Shown here: one piece after another, positions 32,394-42,284 of the stretch
How positions within the stretch are numbered: the stretch's first letter is position 1
How the letters are laid out: each line of letters starts with the position of its first letter
Assembly: GCF_009731355.2 (NCBI RefSeq)
Contig: NZ_AP022810.1
Coordinates: 2,694,001-2,758,000, forward strand
Origin: Desulfuromonas sp. AOP6
Lineage (GTDB): Bacteria > Desulfobacterota > Desulfuromonadia > Desulfuromonadales > SZUA-540
Reading direction: 5' to 3'
DNA length: 64,000 nt
Position numbers and translations under genes: made by a program
The notes under the pieces: model-generated
What the model saw: only the letters and a program-made list of their open reading frames with translations
What the model was told of the DNA's origin: nothing
Database searches by the model: none

Positions 32394-33527
32394 ATGATGA
32401 TGGCCGAAGCTCCCCACAAGACCGCTCTCGTTCTCGCCGGTGGCGGGATTATGGGCGCCGCCTACGAAATAGGTTGCCTGACGGCTGTCGATCGCCTCTT
32501 TCTGCCCGGCTTTTCCAGCCGCCGCTTCGACATGTATGTCGGCGTCAGCGCCGGCTCGGTCATAGCCACGCTCATGGCTAACCGCATTGCCCCCGAGACC
32601 CTCTTCAGCGCTATCGCCAGCAACGATTCGACGGTTTTCAACTGGCGGCGCGGGGATATCTACCGCATGGACAAGGGGGCCATAGTCAAGTCCCTCTGGG
32701 ATGTCTCCCGCAATCTTTTTGGCATCTTTCGTCACCACCGCCGCAAGGGTTGGAACTTTACTTTTTCGGATATGGTGAAAATTGTGCAGGAGCAGTTCCC
32801 TGCCGGCATCTTTTCTCTGGAACCGATGCAGCGTTATCTACGGGACGCATTTCATCAGGAGAATATCGCCGATGCGTTTGATCAGCTCAAGGCCGAACTC
32901 TATATCCCGGCCTATGACCTCGACCGGGGAACCCGGGTCGTCTTCGGCTCGGAAGGATACCGGGACATGGCGATCTGCCAGGCCATAACCGCTTCCTGCG
33001 CCATCCCTTTCTTCTTCAGCCCCCTGCAGATCGGTAATCGTTTCTATCTCGACGGCTCCGTGGGCCGCGTTTCTCATATCGACATCGCCATCGAGCGGGG
33101 AGCCAAACTCATCCTGGTCGTCAATCCCCGGGTGCCGATGAATAATGACCGCGAGCACATCTGCCTGCCATCCCTTTCCTTCGGCAAGTGTTCCAGCATT
33201 GCCCACCTGGGTGTCAGTTCCGCCTGGGAACAGGCCCGACGGATCGAGAACAAGGAAAAGCTCGACCTGGCTCTGGAGACCTACGCGCGCTGCCACCCCG
33301 AGGTGGACATATTGCTGATCGAACCGGGACGCGAAGAGTCCATGCTCTTTTTCCAGAATCCCATGAGCGACGCCGCCCGTTACCACATCATGAATTACGG
33401 CTACCACCTGACGCTGAATCAACTGCAAAAGGATTTCGACCGCTTTCACGCCTGTTTTGCCAAACATGGCATCAAAACAACGGCGAAACGACTGCACAGC
33501 GCGCCACCGGCGGAAATCACCGAGTAA
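32394..33527 (+). CDS. Patatin-like phospholipase
   Basis: A 377-residue protein with the patatin fold: the oxyanion loop GGGIMGAAYE at the start, the nucleophile elbow GVSAGS (Ser52), and the catalytic Asp in DGSVG (about residue 219). No signal peptide is visible, so it acts inside the cell, on lipid substrates not identifiable here. It starts directly at the preceding stop codon (TAG ATG ATG ATG). The radical SAM gene follows after 40 bp. Confidence 0.9.
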   Translation: MMMAEAPHKTALVLAGGGIMGAAYEIGCLTAVDRLFLPGFSSRRFDMYVGVSAGSVIATLMANRIAPETLFSAIASNDSTVFNWRRGDIYRMDKGAIVKSLWDVSRNLFGIFRHHRRKGWNFTFSDMVKIVQEQFPAGIFSLEPMQRYLRDAFHQENIADAFDQLKAELYIPAYDLDRGTRVVFGSEGYRDMAICQAITASCAIPFFFSPLQIGNRFYLDGSVGRVSHIDIAIERGAKLILVVNPRVPMNNDREHICLPSLSFGKCSSIAHLGVSSAWEQARRIENKEKLDLALETYARCHPEVDILLIEPGREESMLFFQNPMSDAARYHIMNYGYHLTLNQLQKDFDRFHACFAKHGIKTTAKRLHSAPPAEITE

Positions 33528-33567
33528 AGAACCGGCGTGGAGCCGGCAAACACACCGGAGAGGGATC

Positions 33568-35505
33568 ATGACCATCGTCCTGCCAACTCTGCACGTTCGC
33601 CGCTCCGCCCAGGCGGTGCCGCTGGCGGCGGCCTGCCTGGCGGCCGCCTTGCCCGCCCCCCTACGGTCGACGACACATCTGCCTGATTTCTTTCCCGACC
33701 AGAGCGACGAAGACATCCTGGCCGGCATCCTGGCCTTCGCGCCCGACCTGGTAGCCTTCCCCATCTACGTATGGAACCGCCGACGCCTGACGCAGTTGGC
33801 CCGACAGCTCAAAAAGCGCCAGCCATCCCTGCGCCTGGTTGCCGGAGGGCCGGAAGCGACCGCCGATTCGGCAGCCATCCTGGCCGAAGGGACTTTTGAC
33901 GCACTCGTCTGCGGGGAGGGGGAAATTCCCTTCGCTCACCTGCTGGCTACCTGGCAGGAATCCGGCGCTCACACCCAAACCGCTGGCATTATCTACAAAA
34001 ATGAACAGGATGTTTCCTGTCGCGAGCCCCATACTGGGCCCATGAGCCTTGACGAGCTGCCCTCTCCTTGGCTTACCGGAACCCTGGTTCCCGAGACAGG
34101 CCAGGGCGTTTTGTGGGAAATCTCCCGCGGCTGCCCATTCGGCTGCGATTTCTGTTTCGATGCGCGCGGCCATCAGGGTGTGCGTCCCCTTTCATTCGAA
34201 CGCCTTCGCGCCGAGCTTGACCTCTTTGTCCGCCAGGGGGTGGCCCAGGTCTGGGTACTGGATTCCACCTTCAATTACCCCCCCGAGCGGGGCAAAGCCC
34301 TTTTGCGCCTATTGGCTGACAAGGCTCCTCACGTCCACTTCCACCTCGAAGCCAAAGCGGACTTTCTTGACCGGGAAACGGCCCGTCTGCTGACCCATCT
34401 CTCCTGCTCGGTGCAGCTCGGCCTGCAATCCGCCAACCCCAAGGTGCTACGCCAGGTGCATCGCTCCCTTGACCTTGAACTCTTCACTCACAAGGTCCGC
34501 CTGCTCGCCGCCGAAGGGGTAACGTTCGGCCTCGACCTCATCTACGGCCTGCCCACGGACGACTACGCCGGTTTTACCCACAGCCTGAATACAGCCCTGA
34601 GCTTCGCGCCCAACCATCTGGATATTTTCCCGCTCGCCGTCCTGCCGGGAACGCCCCTGTATCGGAACAGGGACAAGTTCGGACTCAACGCCCAGACAGC
34701 GCCACCCTACGAAATCCTCTCCACGGCCACTCTGAGCGCCGGCGAGATGGAACACTGCCGCGACCTGGCCGCTGCCACCGATCTCTTCTACAACTTGGGA
34801 CGGGCCGTCGGCTTTTTCCAACCTCTGCTCACAGCTATGCAGGAGGAAGCCGTTCCCTTTCTGGAAAACTTCGCCTCCTGGGCTATGACCGAGGCTTCCG
34901 TCAGCCGTGAAGAGTTCCGGGATTCCTCACGCTGGACGCCGTCCCAGATTCTCGAACTTCAGGAGGGATACATCCGCCAGTGCCTAAAGGCCCGGGGACG
35001 GGGGGATATCCTGCCGGCGGCTCTCGACATGGTGCGTTATCACTTTCATTACGCCGAGACTCTGCTGGGCGAGGAGACCACGCCAGCCGACCCGGAACAG
35101 CTCCGCAACCTGGACAACTGGAACACGCCCTGGCAGCGCTCAGGTACAATACGCCTGGTGCCCTTCAGTTATGAAATTCTGGATCTACTCGAAATGGGAG
35201 AGATGGATCTTGAACGCATTGCCAGCCTGTTTCGCCCGATAGGATCGGTTGCCCTCTTCGCCCGCCGGGGTCCCGAGGTTCTTTGCGAATCGCTGGTGGA
35301 GGATTTTCTCAAATTGCTGCAGGGATCGGATGGCCAGAAAACTCCCCGGGAAATTTTCGCGGGGAGCATCTCGCGCAACGAAGGAGAAGAGATCCTTGAA
35401 TTCGCCGTGAGTGAAGGGCTTCTTGTTCCCAGTGGGAATATTACCCTCCGCCAGCACACAGGAAGCACTCCAGTACAAAAGCGTCCTTCAAAGGGAAAGC
35501 GCTGA
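33568..35505 (+). CDS. B12-binding-type radical SAM protein
   Basis: A 645-residue protein. Residues 1-130 look like a cobalamin-binding-like Rossmann domain (TIVLPTLHVRR ... AGGPEATADS ... VCGEGEIPF), although the DxHxxG motif for base-off B12 is not evident. The radical SAM core follows with CPFGCDFC (about residues 189-196) and typical TIM-barrel strands. The C-terminal third (about 430-645) contains a DUF4080-like region and is specific to this subgroup. The substrate is unknown. The ATG at 33568 has GGAGAGGG upstream. It closes the run coiled-coil / patatin / radical SAM. Confidence 0.85.
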   Translation: MTIVLPTLHVRRSAQAVPLAAACLAAALPAPLRSTTHLPDFFPDQSDEDILAGILAFAPDLVAFPIYVWNRRRLTQLARQLKKRQPSLRLVAGGPEATADSAAILAEGTFDALVCGEGEIPFAHLLATWQESGAHTQTAGIIYKNEQDVSCREPHTGPMSLDELPSPWLTGTLVPETGQGVLWEISRGCPFGCDFCFDARGHQGVRPLSFERLRAELDLFVRQGVAQVWVLDSTFNYPPERGKALLRLLADKAPHVHFHLEAKADFLDRETARLLTHLSCSVQLGLQSANPKVLRQVHRSLDLELFTHKVRLLAAEGVTFGLDLIYGLPTDDYAGFTHSLNTALSFAPNHLDIFPLAVLPGTPLYRNRDKFGLNAQTAPPYEILSTATLSAGEMEHCRDLAAATDLFYNLGRAVGFFQPLLTAMQEEAVPFLENFASWAMTEASVSREEFRDSSRWTPSQILELQEGYIRQCLKARGRGDILPAALDMVRYHFHYAETLLGEETTPADPEQLRNLDNWNTPWQRSGTIRLVPFSYEILDLLEMGEMDLERIASLFRPIGSVALFARRGPEVLCESLVEDFLKLLQGSDGQKTPREIFAGSISRNEGEEILEFAVSEGLLVPSGNITLRQHTGSTPVQKRPSKGKR

Positions 35506-35518
35506 ACAATCTTGACCC

Positions 35519-35794
35519 TCAGGCCACCTTCTGCAGGCGATGCCGGAACCTCGGCCTTTCAGCCAGGATCTTCACAATCTCATCGACCTCAGGTACTCGC
35601 CCCGACACACGCACGCTGTCATCCACCAACAGGGCTGGTGATACATGGACGCGGCTGTCGATCATTTTGCGACGATCCTTGAAAAGGTGCACCTCTGCTT
35701 CCAGTTCCAGGGTGGATAGAGCCTGCCTGACATTTTCAAGAGCACGCTCTCCTTTGCCGGCATTTTCGGGTTTGCACAAAATATCGATACGCAT
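35519..35794 (-). CDS. Thioredoxin-like-fold protein lacking the CxxC motif
   Basis: Ninety-one residues starting MRIDILCKPENAGKGERALENV, with a beta-alpha-beta start and a later SPALLVDDSVRVSGRVPEVDEIVKIL that matches the cis-proline loop and last strands of thioredoxin-type small proteins. The usual CxxC is replaced by a single Cys7 with KPE following, so it is not a dithiol redox enzyme. GAGAGGGG lies next to the ATG at 35794. Convergent with the radical SAM gene, 13 bp apart. Confidence 0.6.
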   Translation of the reverse strand: MRIDILCKPENAGKGERALENVRQALSTLELEAEVHLFKDRRKMIDSRVHVSPALLVDDSVRVSGRVPEVDEIVKILAERPRFRHRLQKVA

Positions 35795-35923
35795 AATCCC
35801 CTCTCTTTCCGCCGCTCCTGTCAATCCAGCGACACCATTTATGACCTTTTTGGTCAATTATACAGGATTCGCCTGCTTTTTCAAGGCATTCCGCTGAAGA
35901 GATGAGAATTTTGGCCGGAAATA

Positions 35924-36757
35924 TCAGGATGCCGCGCCGTAGGTAATTCGCAGCGCCCTGCGTACCCGGGCAACCAGGCGGACCGGATTGACGGGCTTGG
36001 GAATAAAGTCGAAAAAGCCGAGGTCGAGGAGGCGCGCTTCCTCCTCCGCCGAGGCCAGACCGGACAAGGCTACCACGGGAATTTTGCGCAGACTGGGATT
36101 TTCCTGTAAAGCGGCATACATTTCCTGCCCATCCATACGGGGCATCAGCATGTCGGTCAGTATCAGGTGAGGCTTCTTCTCAAGGGCGGCCTGCAGGCCT
36201 TCAGCGCCATTGACTGCTTCGAGCACGTGGAAACCCATCTTTTTCAGAGCGGACACAGTGGCCACACGGACCAGTTCGCCATCTTCAACGACCAGCACGG
36301 TCCACTGACTTTCACCGCCCTTCTGCTCTTTCAGATAATGCCTGCTGACGGCCTCTTCAATTTCAGCTGGCGTGGTGACCAGAGGCTGAATGTTGAAGCC
36401 GGTGCGAAAGGTGATGTTTTCCAGAACATCTTCCGCCAACGGATTGACCATGGCCAGATAGAGAGTCTTTTCCACCACCTTCAAGGGAAAGACCAGCGAA
36501 TGAATGGCCTCATCGCTTTCAACCAGGCCAAGGAGATCTTCCGAGAACCGGTGTTTGGCGAAGCCGGAGACCGTCTTGAAACCAAATTGCCGTGCCAGAA
36601 CCCCGGCAATATCGCGCTGAGTAACACTGCCCATCTCCTCCAACACCATGCCAAGGCGCCTGCCAGTCCCTTTTTGCCTCTGCAGAGCCTGCTGCAGAGC
36701 CTCTTCGGTTACCACCCCGGCCTCAACAAGAACTTCGCCAAAACGTTTTTTCCTCAT
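35924..36757 (-). CDS. Response regulator with N-terminal MshEN/GspE-N domain
   Basis: A 277-residue protein: a GspE N-terminal/MshEN-type domain at about residues 1-140 (KRFGEVLVEAGVVTEEALQQAL and LARQFGFKTVSG) and a C-terminal receiver domain at about 153-270 with DILTDMLMPRMDGQEM-type phospho-acceptor (here LILTDMLMPRMDG), the conserved Thr/Ser switch (ALSGLAS) and Lys in PKPVNPV. MshEN domains in several ATPases bind cyclic-di-GMP. The ATG at 36757 starts the MRKKRFGEVL unit typical of the domain. Two-component signalling input combined with possible c-di-GMP sensing is inferred. Confidence 0.85.
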   Translation of the reverse strand: MRKKRFGEVLVEAGVVTEEALQQALQRQKGTGRRLGMVLEEMGSVTQRDIAGVLARQFGFKTVSGFAKHRFSEDLLGLVESDEAIHSLVFPLKVVEKTLYLAMVNPLAEDVLENITFRTGFNIQPLVTTPAEIEEAVSRHYLKEQKGGESQWTVLVVEDGELVRVATVSALKKMGFHVLEAVNGAEGLQAALEKKPHLILTDMLMPRMDGQEMYAALQENPSLRKIPVVALSGLASAEEEARLLDLGFFDFIPKPVNPVRLVARVRRALRITYGAAS

Positions 36758-37127
36758 CCCCGCCCCCAAAACAAAAGTGATGTTTAAACATGCAGATGAA
36801 AAATGTAGCACATCGAAAGGCTCAGGCGAACCACCCTTTTTAATTTATGGGAAGAAATCGCTCATTATCACCGAAAACCTCGACCTGCTCCCAAGCAAAA
36901 ACACCCATCCGTAATTGGCCAAACCCATTCACCCGTTATCACATGAAACCCGACCACCTATAGTTGCTCCGAAGCTTCAGCGGTGTGACTGACGAGTTCT
37001 AGGTAAAGTAAGCCTCTGCTGCAGGGCAAAATGCAAGACAGCCCAACCTGGTAATTTCAGGTTGGGCTTCTGGGTTCCCAGAATTTCGTGCATGACAAGA
37101 AAATCGTACCGGGGCTGCAGTTGCCAA
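36758..37127. other. Intergenic region with one hairpin
   Basis: No coding sequence is evident. The only clear element is the hairpin at 37040-37068. The stretch 36780-36990 is AT-rich and may hold the promoter of the MshEN-REC gene, but I cannot name a -35/-10 pair. Confidence 0.5.
37040..37068. terminator. Terminator-like hairpin next to abiEii
   Basis: An 11-bp stem AGCCCAACCTG / CAGGTTGGGCT with a seven-base loop, 60 bp past the toxin stop codon. Neither side has a long T tract. Confidence 0.5.
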
Positions 37128-38060
37128 CTATCTTCTTCCTAATGTTAAGCATTGCTCTAATGCCCCCATCATCTCATTGAATTTCCATGGGTTCTTGGCC
37201 TTCAGGATTTCAAGATTCATCAGTTTCCATCGGATGGCGGGCAAAGACTCGATATTCGGTATCCCGAGAGAATCCCAATCGGGTTCAAGCCGATGGACTG
37301 AATGAAGGAATCTGCGTTCGGAATCGTCAAGTGAAGAGGGCAAATCTGCGAACAGACGCTCACGTGTCTCTTCGAGGTCTTCAATGCGGACATCACTAGT
37401 AGTCATCCCGATGAATTCTTTCTCGTACGCGTTCTTTATATCATGGGCCTGTGGTGGCAGCAGTTCATGCATCGGCCGATTGTGTCCTGCCAGATAAATC
37501 ACGAATGCCCGCCTCATGCGAGGAGTGATTCCACCGTTTTTATTGAGCAGCATCACGTCAAATAGGTCCCGCGGATGCTGGCGGTCGAGTGCTGCGACCA
37601 ACTTGCTGGCGTAGAGTTCGTCGACATCGAGCATCGGCACGCTCACTTCCCGCTCGAACATATCCTCGGCACCCTGAGTCAAACCGCCTTCAACGACTGG
37701 ATAAACCGATCCACGGAAAACATGATTCACCTCAATCTTGACTCGGCAAGTACCACGGCTGACAAAGAGCTTAGTTTCCTGGTCGGAACCTGAAGATGTT
37801 CTTTGAACTTTCACCCTCAGGCGCTTTTCCAGTTCCTCGGCAACCTGTCGCAAGCTATCTTCTATCTTGGTGAGCGCTTCATCCCTACTCGGTGCCGCTG
37901 GGTCAATGAATACCAGATCGATATCAACTGATAGTCTCGGCATGTCACGGCAGAACAGATTGATCGCCGTGCCACCTTTCATTGCAAAACAATTCTGCCT
38001 GAACACGAAAGGAATAGCGTCAAGCAAAAGAGCCACGGTATCTTTGTAGCGCCTATCCAT
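37128..38060 (-). CDS. abiEii: AbiEii-type nucleotidyltransferase toxin
   Basis: A 310-residue nucleotidyltransferase of the AbiEii/AbiGii family. The core has MKGGTAINLF, then RLSVDIDLVF (paired Asp of the active site), and later LDVDELYASKLVAALDRQHPRDLFD with the conserved Lys and the RDLFD acidic box. In the type IV AbiE system the toxin stalls growth and the antitoxin counters it indirectly; the system can block phage by abortive infection. It overlaps the antitoxin gene by eight bases (ATGGATAG), which is usual for this pair. Confidence 0.92.
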   Translation of the reverse strand: MDRRYKDTVALLLDAIPFVFRQNCFAMKGGTAINLFCRDMPRLSVDIDLVFIDPAAPSRDEALTKIEDSLRQVAEELEKRLRVKVQRTSSGSDQETKLFVSRGTCRVKIEVNHVFRGSVYPVVEGGLTQGAEDMFEREVSVPMLDVDELYASKLVAALDRQHPRDLFDVMLLNKNGGITPRMRRAFVIYLAGHNRPMHELLPPQAHDIKNAYEKEFIGMTTSDVRIEDLEETRERLFADLPSSLDDSERRFLHSVHRLEPDWDSLGIPNIESLPAIRWKLMNLEILKAKNPWKFNEMMGALEQCLTLGRR

Positions 38061-38814
38061 GAGGATTTCTCAATACCAGGGTTTTTTCCCCCTGCAGCGA
38101 ATAATCTGACGATGAACCGAAATCGATTCCGGAAATGTCTATTTTCTCCAGCACCGGCAACTTGAGTTCTTCGGCGACTTTCCAAAAGAGCCTTTTGACT
38201 TTAATTTTTTTACAAATTTTCAACAGTTCCTGCATCTTCTTGGACCGCAAAGAATAAAGCCCTTCCATAATCTGTTTGCCTTCTTCCAGGGTCTGCTGCT
38301 TCGGCACAGAATCCAACAATTCGAGAACGGCACGTTCCGGTTCCGAGATAAAAGGTCCATTTGGCTCATTATCCAAACGAGAAACACCGTGCCGTTCCGC
38401 CAAAGTATCCCGCTCATCGAACAGGGTACTATTCGACAGATTGGCCCTGAACTGCTCTTGAAACCACTCTGGGAGTTTTCTTGTTCCGTGCCCGTAGAGT
38501 GTTATCGTTTCCTCTCCCATATTCAGGTAGTGGGCAAACCCTTTAAAAGCCAATGCGCTTTTTCCGCCGATATGGACTTTGACACCGTTGGCCTGCAGCG
38601 ATGCCACCGCACCTGCTTTGGTGAGCTTATCTCCAGCCCGAAGGTAATAGCCACTCCCCAGTTGTTTCAACCAGCCGTTCTGAACATAGTGGTGTGCGAG
38701 CTGACGGGATACGCCAAACTCCTTCAGATGGCTCATGGCGAGAGGCATCCCTTGTGGCAGACCAAAAAGGGCTTTCTTTAGCAGCTTGCTGGAATGTAAA
38801 GTATTGTTTGACAT
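38053..38814 (-). CDS. abiEi: AbiEi antitoxin/autorepressor
   Basis: A 253-residue protein with an N-terminal winged-helix DNA-binding domain (about residues 8-65: MSHLKEFGVSRQLAHHYVQNGW) and a larger C-terminal domain (about 66-240). It matches AbiEi antitoxins, which bind inverted repeats in their own promoter. The ATG at 38814 is chosen because the longer frame to 38877 would begin inside the operator and promoter. Its promoter and operator are visible at 38858-38905. Confidence 0.85.
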   Translation of the reverse strand: MSNNTLHSSKLLKKALFGLPQGMPLAMSHLKEFGVSRQLAHHYVQNGWLKQLGSGYYLRAGDKLTKAGAVASLQANGVKVHIGGKSALAFKGFAHYLNMGEETITLYGHGTRKLPEWFQEQFRANLSNSTLFDERDTLAERHGVSRLDNEPNGPFISEPERAVLELLDSVPKQQTLEEGKQIMEGLYSLRSKKMQELLKICKKIKVKRLFWKVAEELKLPVLEKIDISGIDFGSSSDYSLQGEKTLVLRNPHG

Positions 38815-38857
38815 TTTATGCTCTATTCGAATTTTATTAAGTGGAATCTTTGCCTGA

Positions 38858-38886
38858 AATATATTCAATTGTGGCACATATGTAAA
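38858..38886 (-). promoter_or_regulatory. Sigma-70 promoter of abiE
   Basis: Minus-strand TTTACA and TATATT are separated by exactly 17 bases. The -35 element lies inside the operator palindrome. Confidence 0.75.
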
Positions 38887-38905
38887 GCATTGCTTTACAT
38901 ATGTG
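38875..38905. promoter_or_regulatory. abiE operator (perfect palindrome)
   Basis: CACATATGTAAAGCA, one central base, then the exact reverse complement: 15-bp arms. It covers the -35 of the abiE promoter, the place expected for autorepression by AbiEi. A partial copy (TTTACATGCTTCAC) follows at 38911-38924. Confidence 0.8.
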
Positions 38906-39013
38906 CATTATTTTACATGCTTCACAGCAATGTCTTATCCGCTCGCAAATAATTTCCCTGGCAATCCCGGCACCCCGAGCCAGGCCCTTCATTAAAGTCA
39001 TGACCCATAGTAA

Positions 39014-39050
39014 AACGCAGGCAGGACCTCGACAAGATCCTGCCTGCGTT
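39014..39050 (-). terminator. Intrinsic terminator of clpB
   Basis: A 14-bp stem AACGCAGGCAGGA / TCCTGCCTGCGTT with a central loop; on the minus strand it is followed by TTTTAC. It lies 34 bp past the clpB stop. Confidence 0.85.
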
Positions 39051-39083
39051 CTAGTAGAAAGCCTCATGGCGGCTTATAAAAAC

Positions 39084-41738
39084 CTAAGCCGGCGCACAGT
39101 TTTCCCCGGCAGCGGCGCCGCTGCCTGCAGGCCTGACCGGCAGGACGGTCAGGTCGCCATCCCGGGCATCAACGATCAGCGTGGCGCCCTCGCTAAGGTC
39201 GCCGCTGATGATGGCCCGGCCGATGCGGGTCTCCACCGCGTGCTGGAGATAGCGCTTGAGTGGTCGGGCCCCATAGACCGGATCGTAGGCGTTCTGGGCA
39301 ATAAAGTCCCTGGCGGCCTCCGTCATGGTCAAGGTGATACAGCGATCGGCGAGCCGCCGGGTCAATCCCTGCGTCAACAGATCGACGATGCGTTTGATCT
39401 CCTCCAGAGTCAGGGGTTTGAAGAGAACGATGTCATCGACCCGGTTGAGGAACTCGGGGCGGAACTCTCGCCGCAATTCGCCCATCACCGAATTGCGGGC
39501 GGCTTCATGAATCTCACCGTCCCGAGTGACGCCTTCGATGAGATACTGGGAGCCGATATTGGAGGTCATGATGATGACGGTGTTCTTGAAATCGACAGTA
39601 CGCCCCTGCGAGTCGGTCACGCGGCCATCGTCAAGGATCTGCAGCAGCACGTTGAAGACGTCGTGATGGGCCTTTTCGATTTCGTCGAAGAGGATGACCG
39701 CATAGGGTTTGCGCCGCACAGCCTCCGTCAGCTGCCCCCCTTCCTCGTAGCCGACATAGCCGGGAGGGGCGCCAATGAGGCGGCTGACCGTGTGCTTCTC
39801 CATGTACTCGGACATGTCGATGCGCACCATGTTGTCTTCACTGTCGAAGAGAGCTTCGGCCAAAGTGCGGGCCAGCTCGGTCTTGCCCACCCCGGTAGGG
39901 CCAAGGAAGATAAAGGAGCCGATGGGACGCTGGGGATCCTTGATGCCGGCGCGGGCGCGGATGACCGCATCGGCCACCAGCTGCACGGCCTCGTCCTGGC
40001 CCACCACCCGCTGGTGCAGGATTTGGTCGAGCTTCAGCAGCTTTTCGCGCTCCCCTTCCATCAGGCGCGTCACCGGGATACCGGTCCAGCGGGAAATAAT
40101 CTCGGCGATTTCCTCTTCCGTCACCTCTTCACGTAGCAGGCTCGGACCCTGGTATTCCTTGCCATGCACCGTCTCTGCCTGGCGCAGCTCCTGTTCCAAC
40201 TGGGGCAGGCGGCCGTGTTTGAGCTCGGCGGCTCGATTGAGGTCGTACTCTCGCTCGGCCACCTCGATCTGCTGGCGCACCTTTTCAATTTCCTCGCGCA
40301 GGGTCTGCACCTTCTTGATGGCCCCTTTTTCCATGTCCCACTGAGCTCGCAAGGTATCCGCCTCATGCTTGAGCTCGGCCAGCTCCTTGCGCAGCGCGTC
40401 CAGACGTTCACGGCTGGCGCGGTCCTTTTCCTTGGTGAGGGCGGCCTCTTCGATTTCCAGCTGCATGACCCGACGGGTGACCTCATCCAGCTCAGTAGGC
40501 ATGGAGTCGATCTCGGTGCGGATCATGGCGCAGGCCTCGTCGACCAGGTCGATGGCCTTGTCCGGCAGAAAACGGTCGGTGATGTAGCGGTTGCTGAGAA
40601 TGGCCGAGGCGACCAGGGCGTTGTCCTGAATGCGGACGCCGTGGAAGACCTCGAAACGTTCCTTGAGGCCACGCAGGATGCTGATGGTATCCTCCACGTT
40701 GGGCTGATCGACCATGACCGGCTGGAAGCGGCGTTCAAGGGCGGCGTCCTTCTCGATGTACTTGCGGTACTCGTCCAGGGTGGTGGCGCCCAGGCAGTGC
40801 AGTTCGCCACGGGCCAGCATGGGCTTGAGCATGTTGCCGGCGTCCATGGAACCCTCCGCCTTGCCGGCACCAACGATGGTGTGCAGCTCGTCGATGAAGA
40901 GCAGAATGCGCCCCTCGCTCTGGCGGATCTCATTGAGCACCGCCTTGAGCCGTTCCTCGAATTCGCCGCGGTACTTGGCGCCCGCCACCAGCGCCCCCAT
41001 GTCGAGGGCGAAGATGGTCTTGTTCTTCAATCCCTCGGGGACGTCGCCGCGCACGATGCGGTGGGCCAGCCCTTCGGCGATGGCGGTCTTGCCGACGCCC
41101 GGCTCGCCGATAAGGACCGGATTGTTCTTGGTCTTGCGGCTGAGAATGCGGATGACCCGGCGTATTTCCGAGTCCCGCCCGATCACCGGATCGAGCCGGC
41201 CCTTCGTGACTTCCTTGACCAGATCGCGCCCGTACTTTTCCAGCGCTTCGTAGGTCCCCTCCGGATCGGTGCTGGTCACCCGCTGGTGTCCGCGCACGGC
41301 GGTAAGGGCCTGCAGCAGGCGATCACGGGTGATCTTGAACTGGGCCAGCAGCTTGCCTGAGGCATTGGAAGTGCCTTCTTCCACCATAGCCAGCAGCAGA
41401 TGCTCGACGCTGACATAATCGTCTTTGAGATGGGTGGCTTCTTCCTGGGCTTTGATCAGCAGGCGGTTGAGGCGCTGGGTCACGTAGATCTTGCCAGCCT
41501 CCACGCCGGGTCCGGACACACTGGGCCGGCGCTCCAGCTCCTGTTTGACCGCCGCCGCGAAGTTGTCTACGGGCACATCCATGCGCTGCAGCAGGCGCCC
41601 GATGAGACCCCCTTGCTGTTCGAGCAGGGCCATCAGCAGGTGCTCTACGTCCACCTCCAGGTGTCCGTACTTCATGGCCCGGGTCTGGGCCGACTGGATG
41701 GCTTCCTGCGTTTTTTCCGTCATTTTATTGGGATCCAT
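39084..41738 (-). CDS. clpB: ATP-dependent disaggregase ClpB
   Basis: About 884 residues. The ClpB order is complete: Clp-N repeats (about 1-145), AAA+ 1 with Walker A GEPGVGKT (near residue 206), the coiled M-domain (about 400-530), and AAA+ 2 with GPTGVGKT near 605 and [17 protein letters not shown]. It rescues aggregated proteins with DnaK. The start MDPNKMTEK at 41738 has GGAAGGA upstream and avoids the poorly conserved upstream extension. It is the third gene after the sigma-54 promoter at 42806. Confidence 0.97.
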   Translation of the reverse strand: MDPNKMTEKTQEAIQSAQTRAMKYGHLEVDVEHLLMALLEQQGGLIGRLLQRMDVPVDNFAAAVKQELERRPSVSGPGVEAGKIYVTQRLNRLLIKAQEEATHLKDDYVSVEHLLLAMVEEGTSNASGKLLAQFKITRDRLLQALTAVRGHQRVTSTDPEGTYEALEKYGRDLVKEVTKGRLDPVIGRDSEIRRVIRILSRKTKNNPVLIGEPGVGKTAIAEGLAHRIVRGDVPEGLKNKTIFALDMGALVAGAKYRGEFEERLKAVLNEIRQSEGRILLFIDELHTIVGAGKAEGSMDAGNMLKPMLARGELHCLGATTLDEYRKYIEKDAALERRFQPVMVDQPNVEDTISILRGLKERFEVFHGVRIQDNALVASAILSNRYITDRFLPDKAIDLVDEACAMIRTEIDSMPTELDEVTRRVMQLEIEEAALTKEKDRASRERLDALRKELAELKHEADTLRAQWDMEKGAIKKVQTLREEIEKVRQQIEVAEREYDLNRAAELKHGRLPQLEQELRQAETVHGKEYQGPSLLREEVTEEEIAEIISRWTGIPVTRLMEGEREKLLKLDQILHQRVVGQDEAVQLVADAVIRARAGIKDPQRPIGSFIFLGPTGVGKTELARTLAEALFDSEDNMVRIDMSEYMEKHTVSRLIGAPPGYVGYEEGGQLTEAVRRKPYAVILFDEIEKAHHDVFNVLLQILDDGRVTDSQGRTVDFKNTVIIMTSNIGSQYLIEGVTRDGEIHEAARNSVMGELRREFRPEFLNRVDDIVLFKPLTLEEIKRIVDLLTQGLTRRLADRCITLTMTEAARDFIAQNAYDPVYGARPLKRYLQHAVETRIGRAIISGDLSEGATLIVDARDGDLTVLPVRPAGSGAAAGENCAPA

Positions 41739-41790
41739 GAGCATATCCTTCCGCATGCTAGGGGTACATCTGATTCTTTTTAACAACGAA

Positions 41791-41815
41791 GGCCGGAGGC
41801 TTTGACCCTCCGGCC
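41791..41815 (-). terminator. Hairpin between hsp20 and clpB
   Basis: A 9-bp stem GGCCGGAGG / CCTCCGGCC with a seven-base loop and no clear T run (TTCGTTGTT follows). It may be a partial terminator that lowers clpB expression relative to hsp20. Confidence 0.45.
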
Positions 41816-41830
41816 CGTTTAAACATTATC

Positions 41831-42226
41831 TCAGCCGGCGCTGATTTCAATGCGACGCGGCTTGGCGGCCTCCGCCTTGGGCAGATGCAGTTTGAGCACG
41901 CCGTCCTTGACTTCGGCCCTGGCTTTGTCGGGGTCGATCTCGTCGGGAAGCTGAAACTGACGATAGTAGGCCGCCAGAGAAAACTCCCGGTAGAGCTCTT
42001 CCCCCTGGGCGGATGGCACTTCGCCTTCGATGGTCAAAACGCCCTTTTCGATGCCGATGTGCAGATTCTCCTTGGAAACGCCGGGCATGTCTGCCAGCAG
42101 CGTCAGCCCCTCGTCCGTCTCCATGATATCGACGGCCGGGGCGACGTAGTTGCGGGCAGAGCGGGTCTGCTCCCTGGTCAGGGTTTTATTCTCCTTGTTG
42201 TTGTCGTAAAGTTCCTTGGTTGCCAT
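41831..42226 (-). CDS. Small heat-shock protein Hsp20 (second copy)
   Basis: A 131-residue protein with the alpha-crystallin domain at about residues 30-130, including VAPAVDIMETDEGLTLLADMPGV, KENLHIGIEKGVLTIEG and the C-terminal LKLHLPKAEA with the interface IEI motif (RRIEISAG). It lacks a long N-terminal arm. Hsp20 proteins hold unfolded proteins for the ClpB/DnaK system. It is 58 bp after the first hsp20 copy. Confidence 0.93.
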   Translation of the reverse strand: MATKELYDNNKENKTLTREQTRSARNYVAPAVDIMETDEGLTLLADMPGVSKENLHIGIEKGVLTIEGEVPSAQGEELYREFSLAAYYRQFQLPDEIDPDKARAEVKDGVLKLHLPKAEAAKPRRIEISAG

Positions 42227-42284
42227 GATGCACTCTCCTTTATATCGTGGACATTATTTGCCTTATGACTTGTTCGCGACGGCC

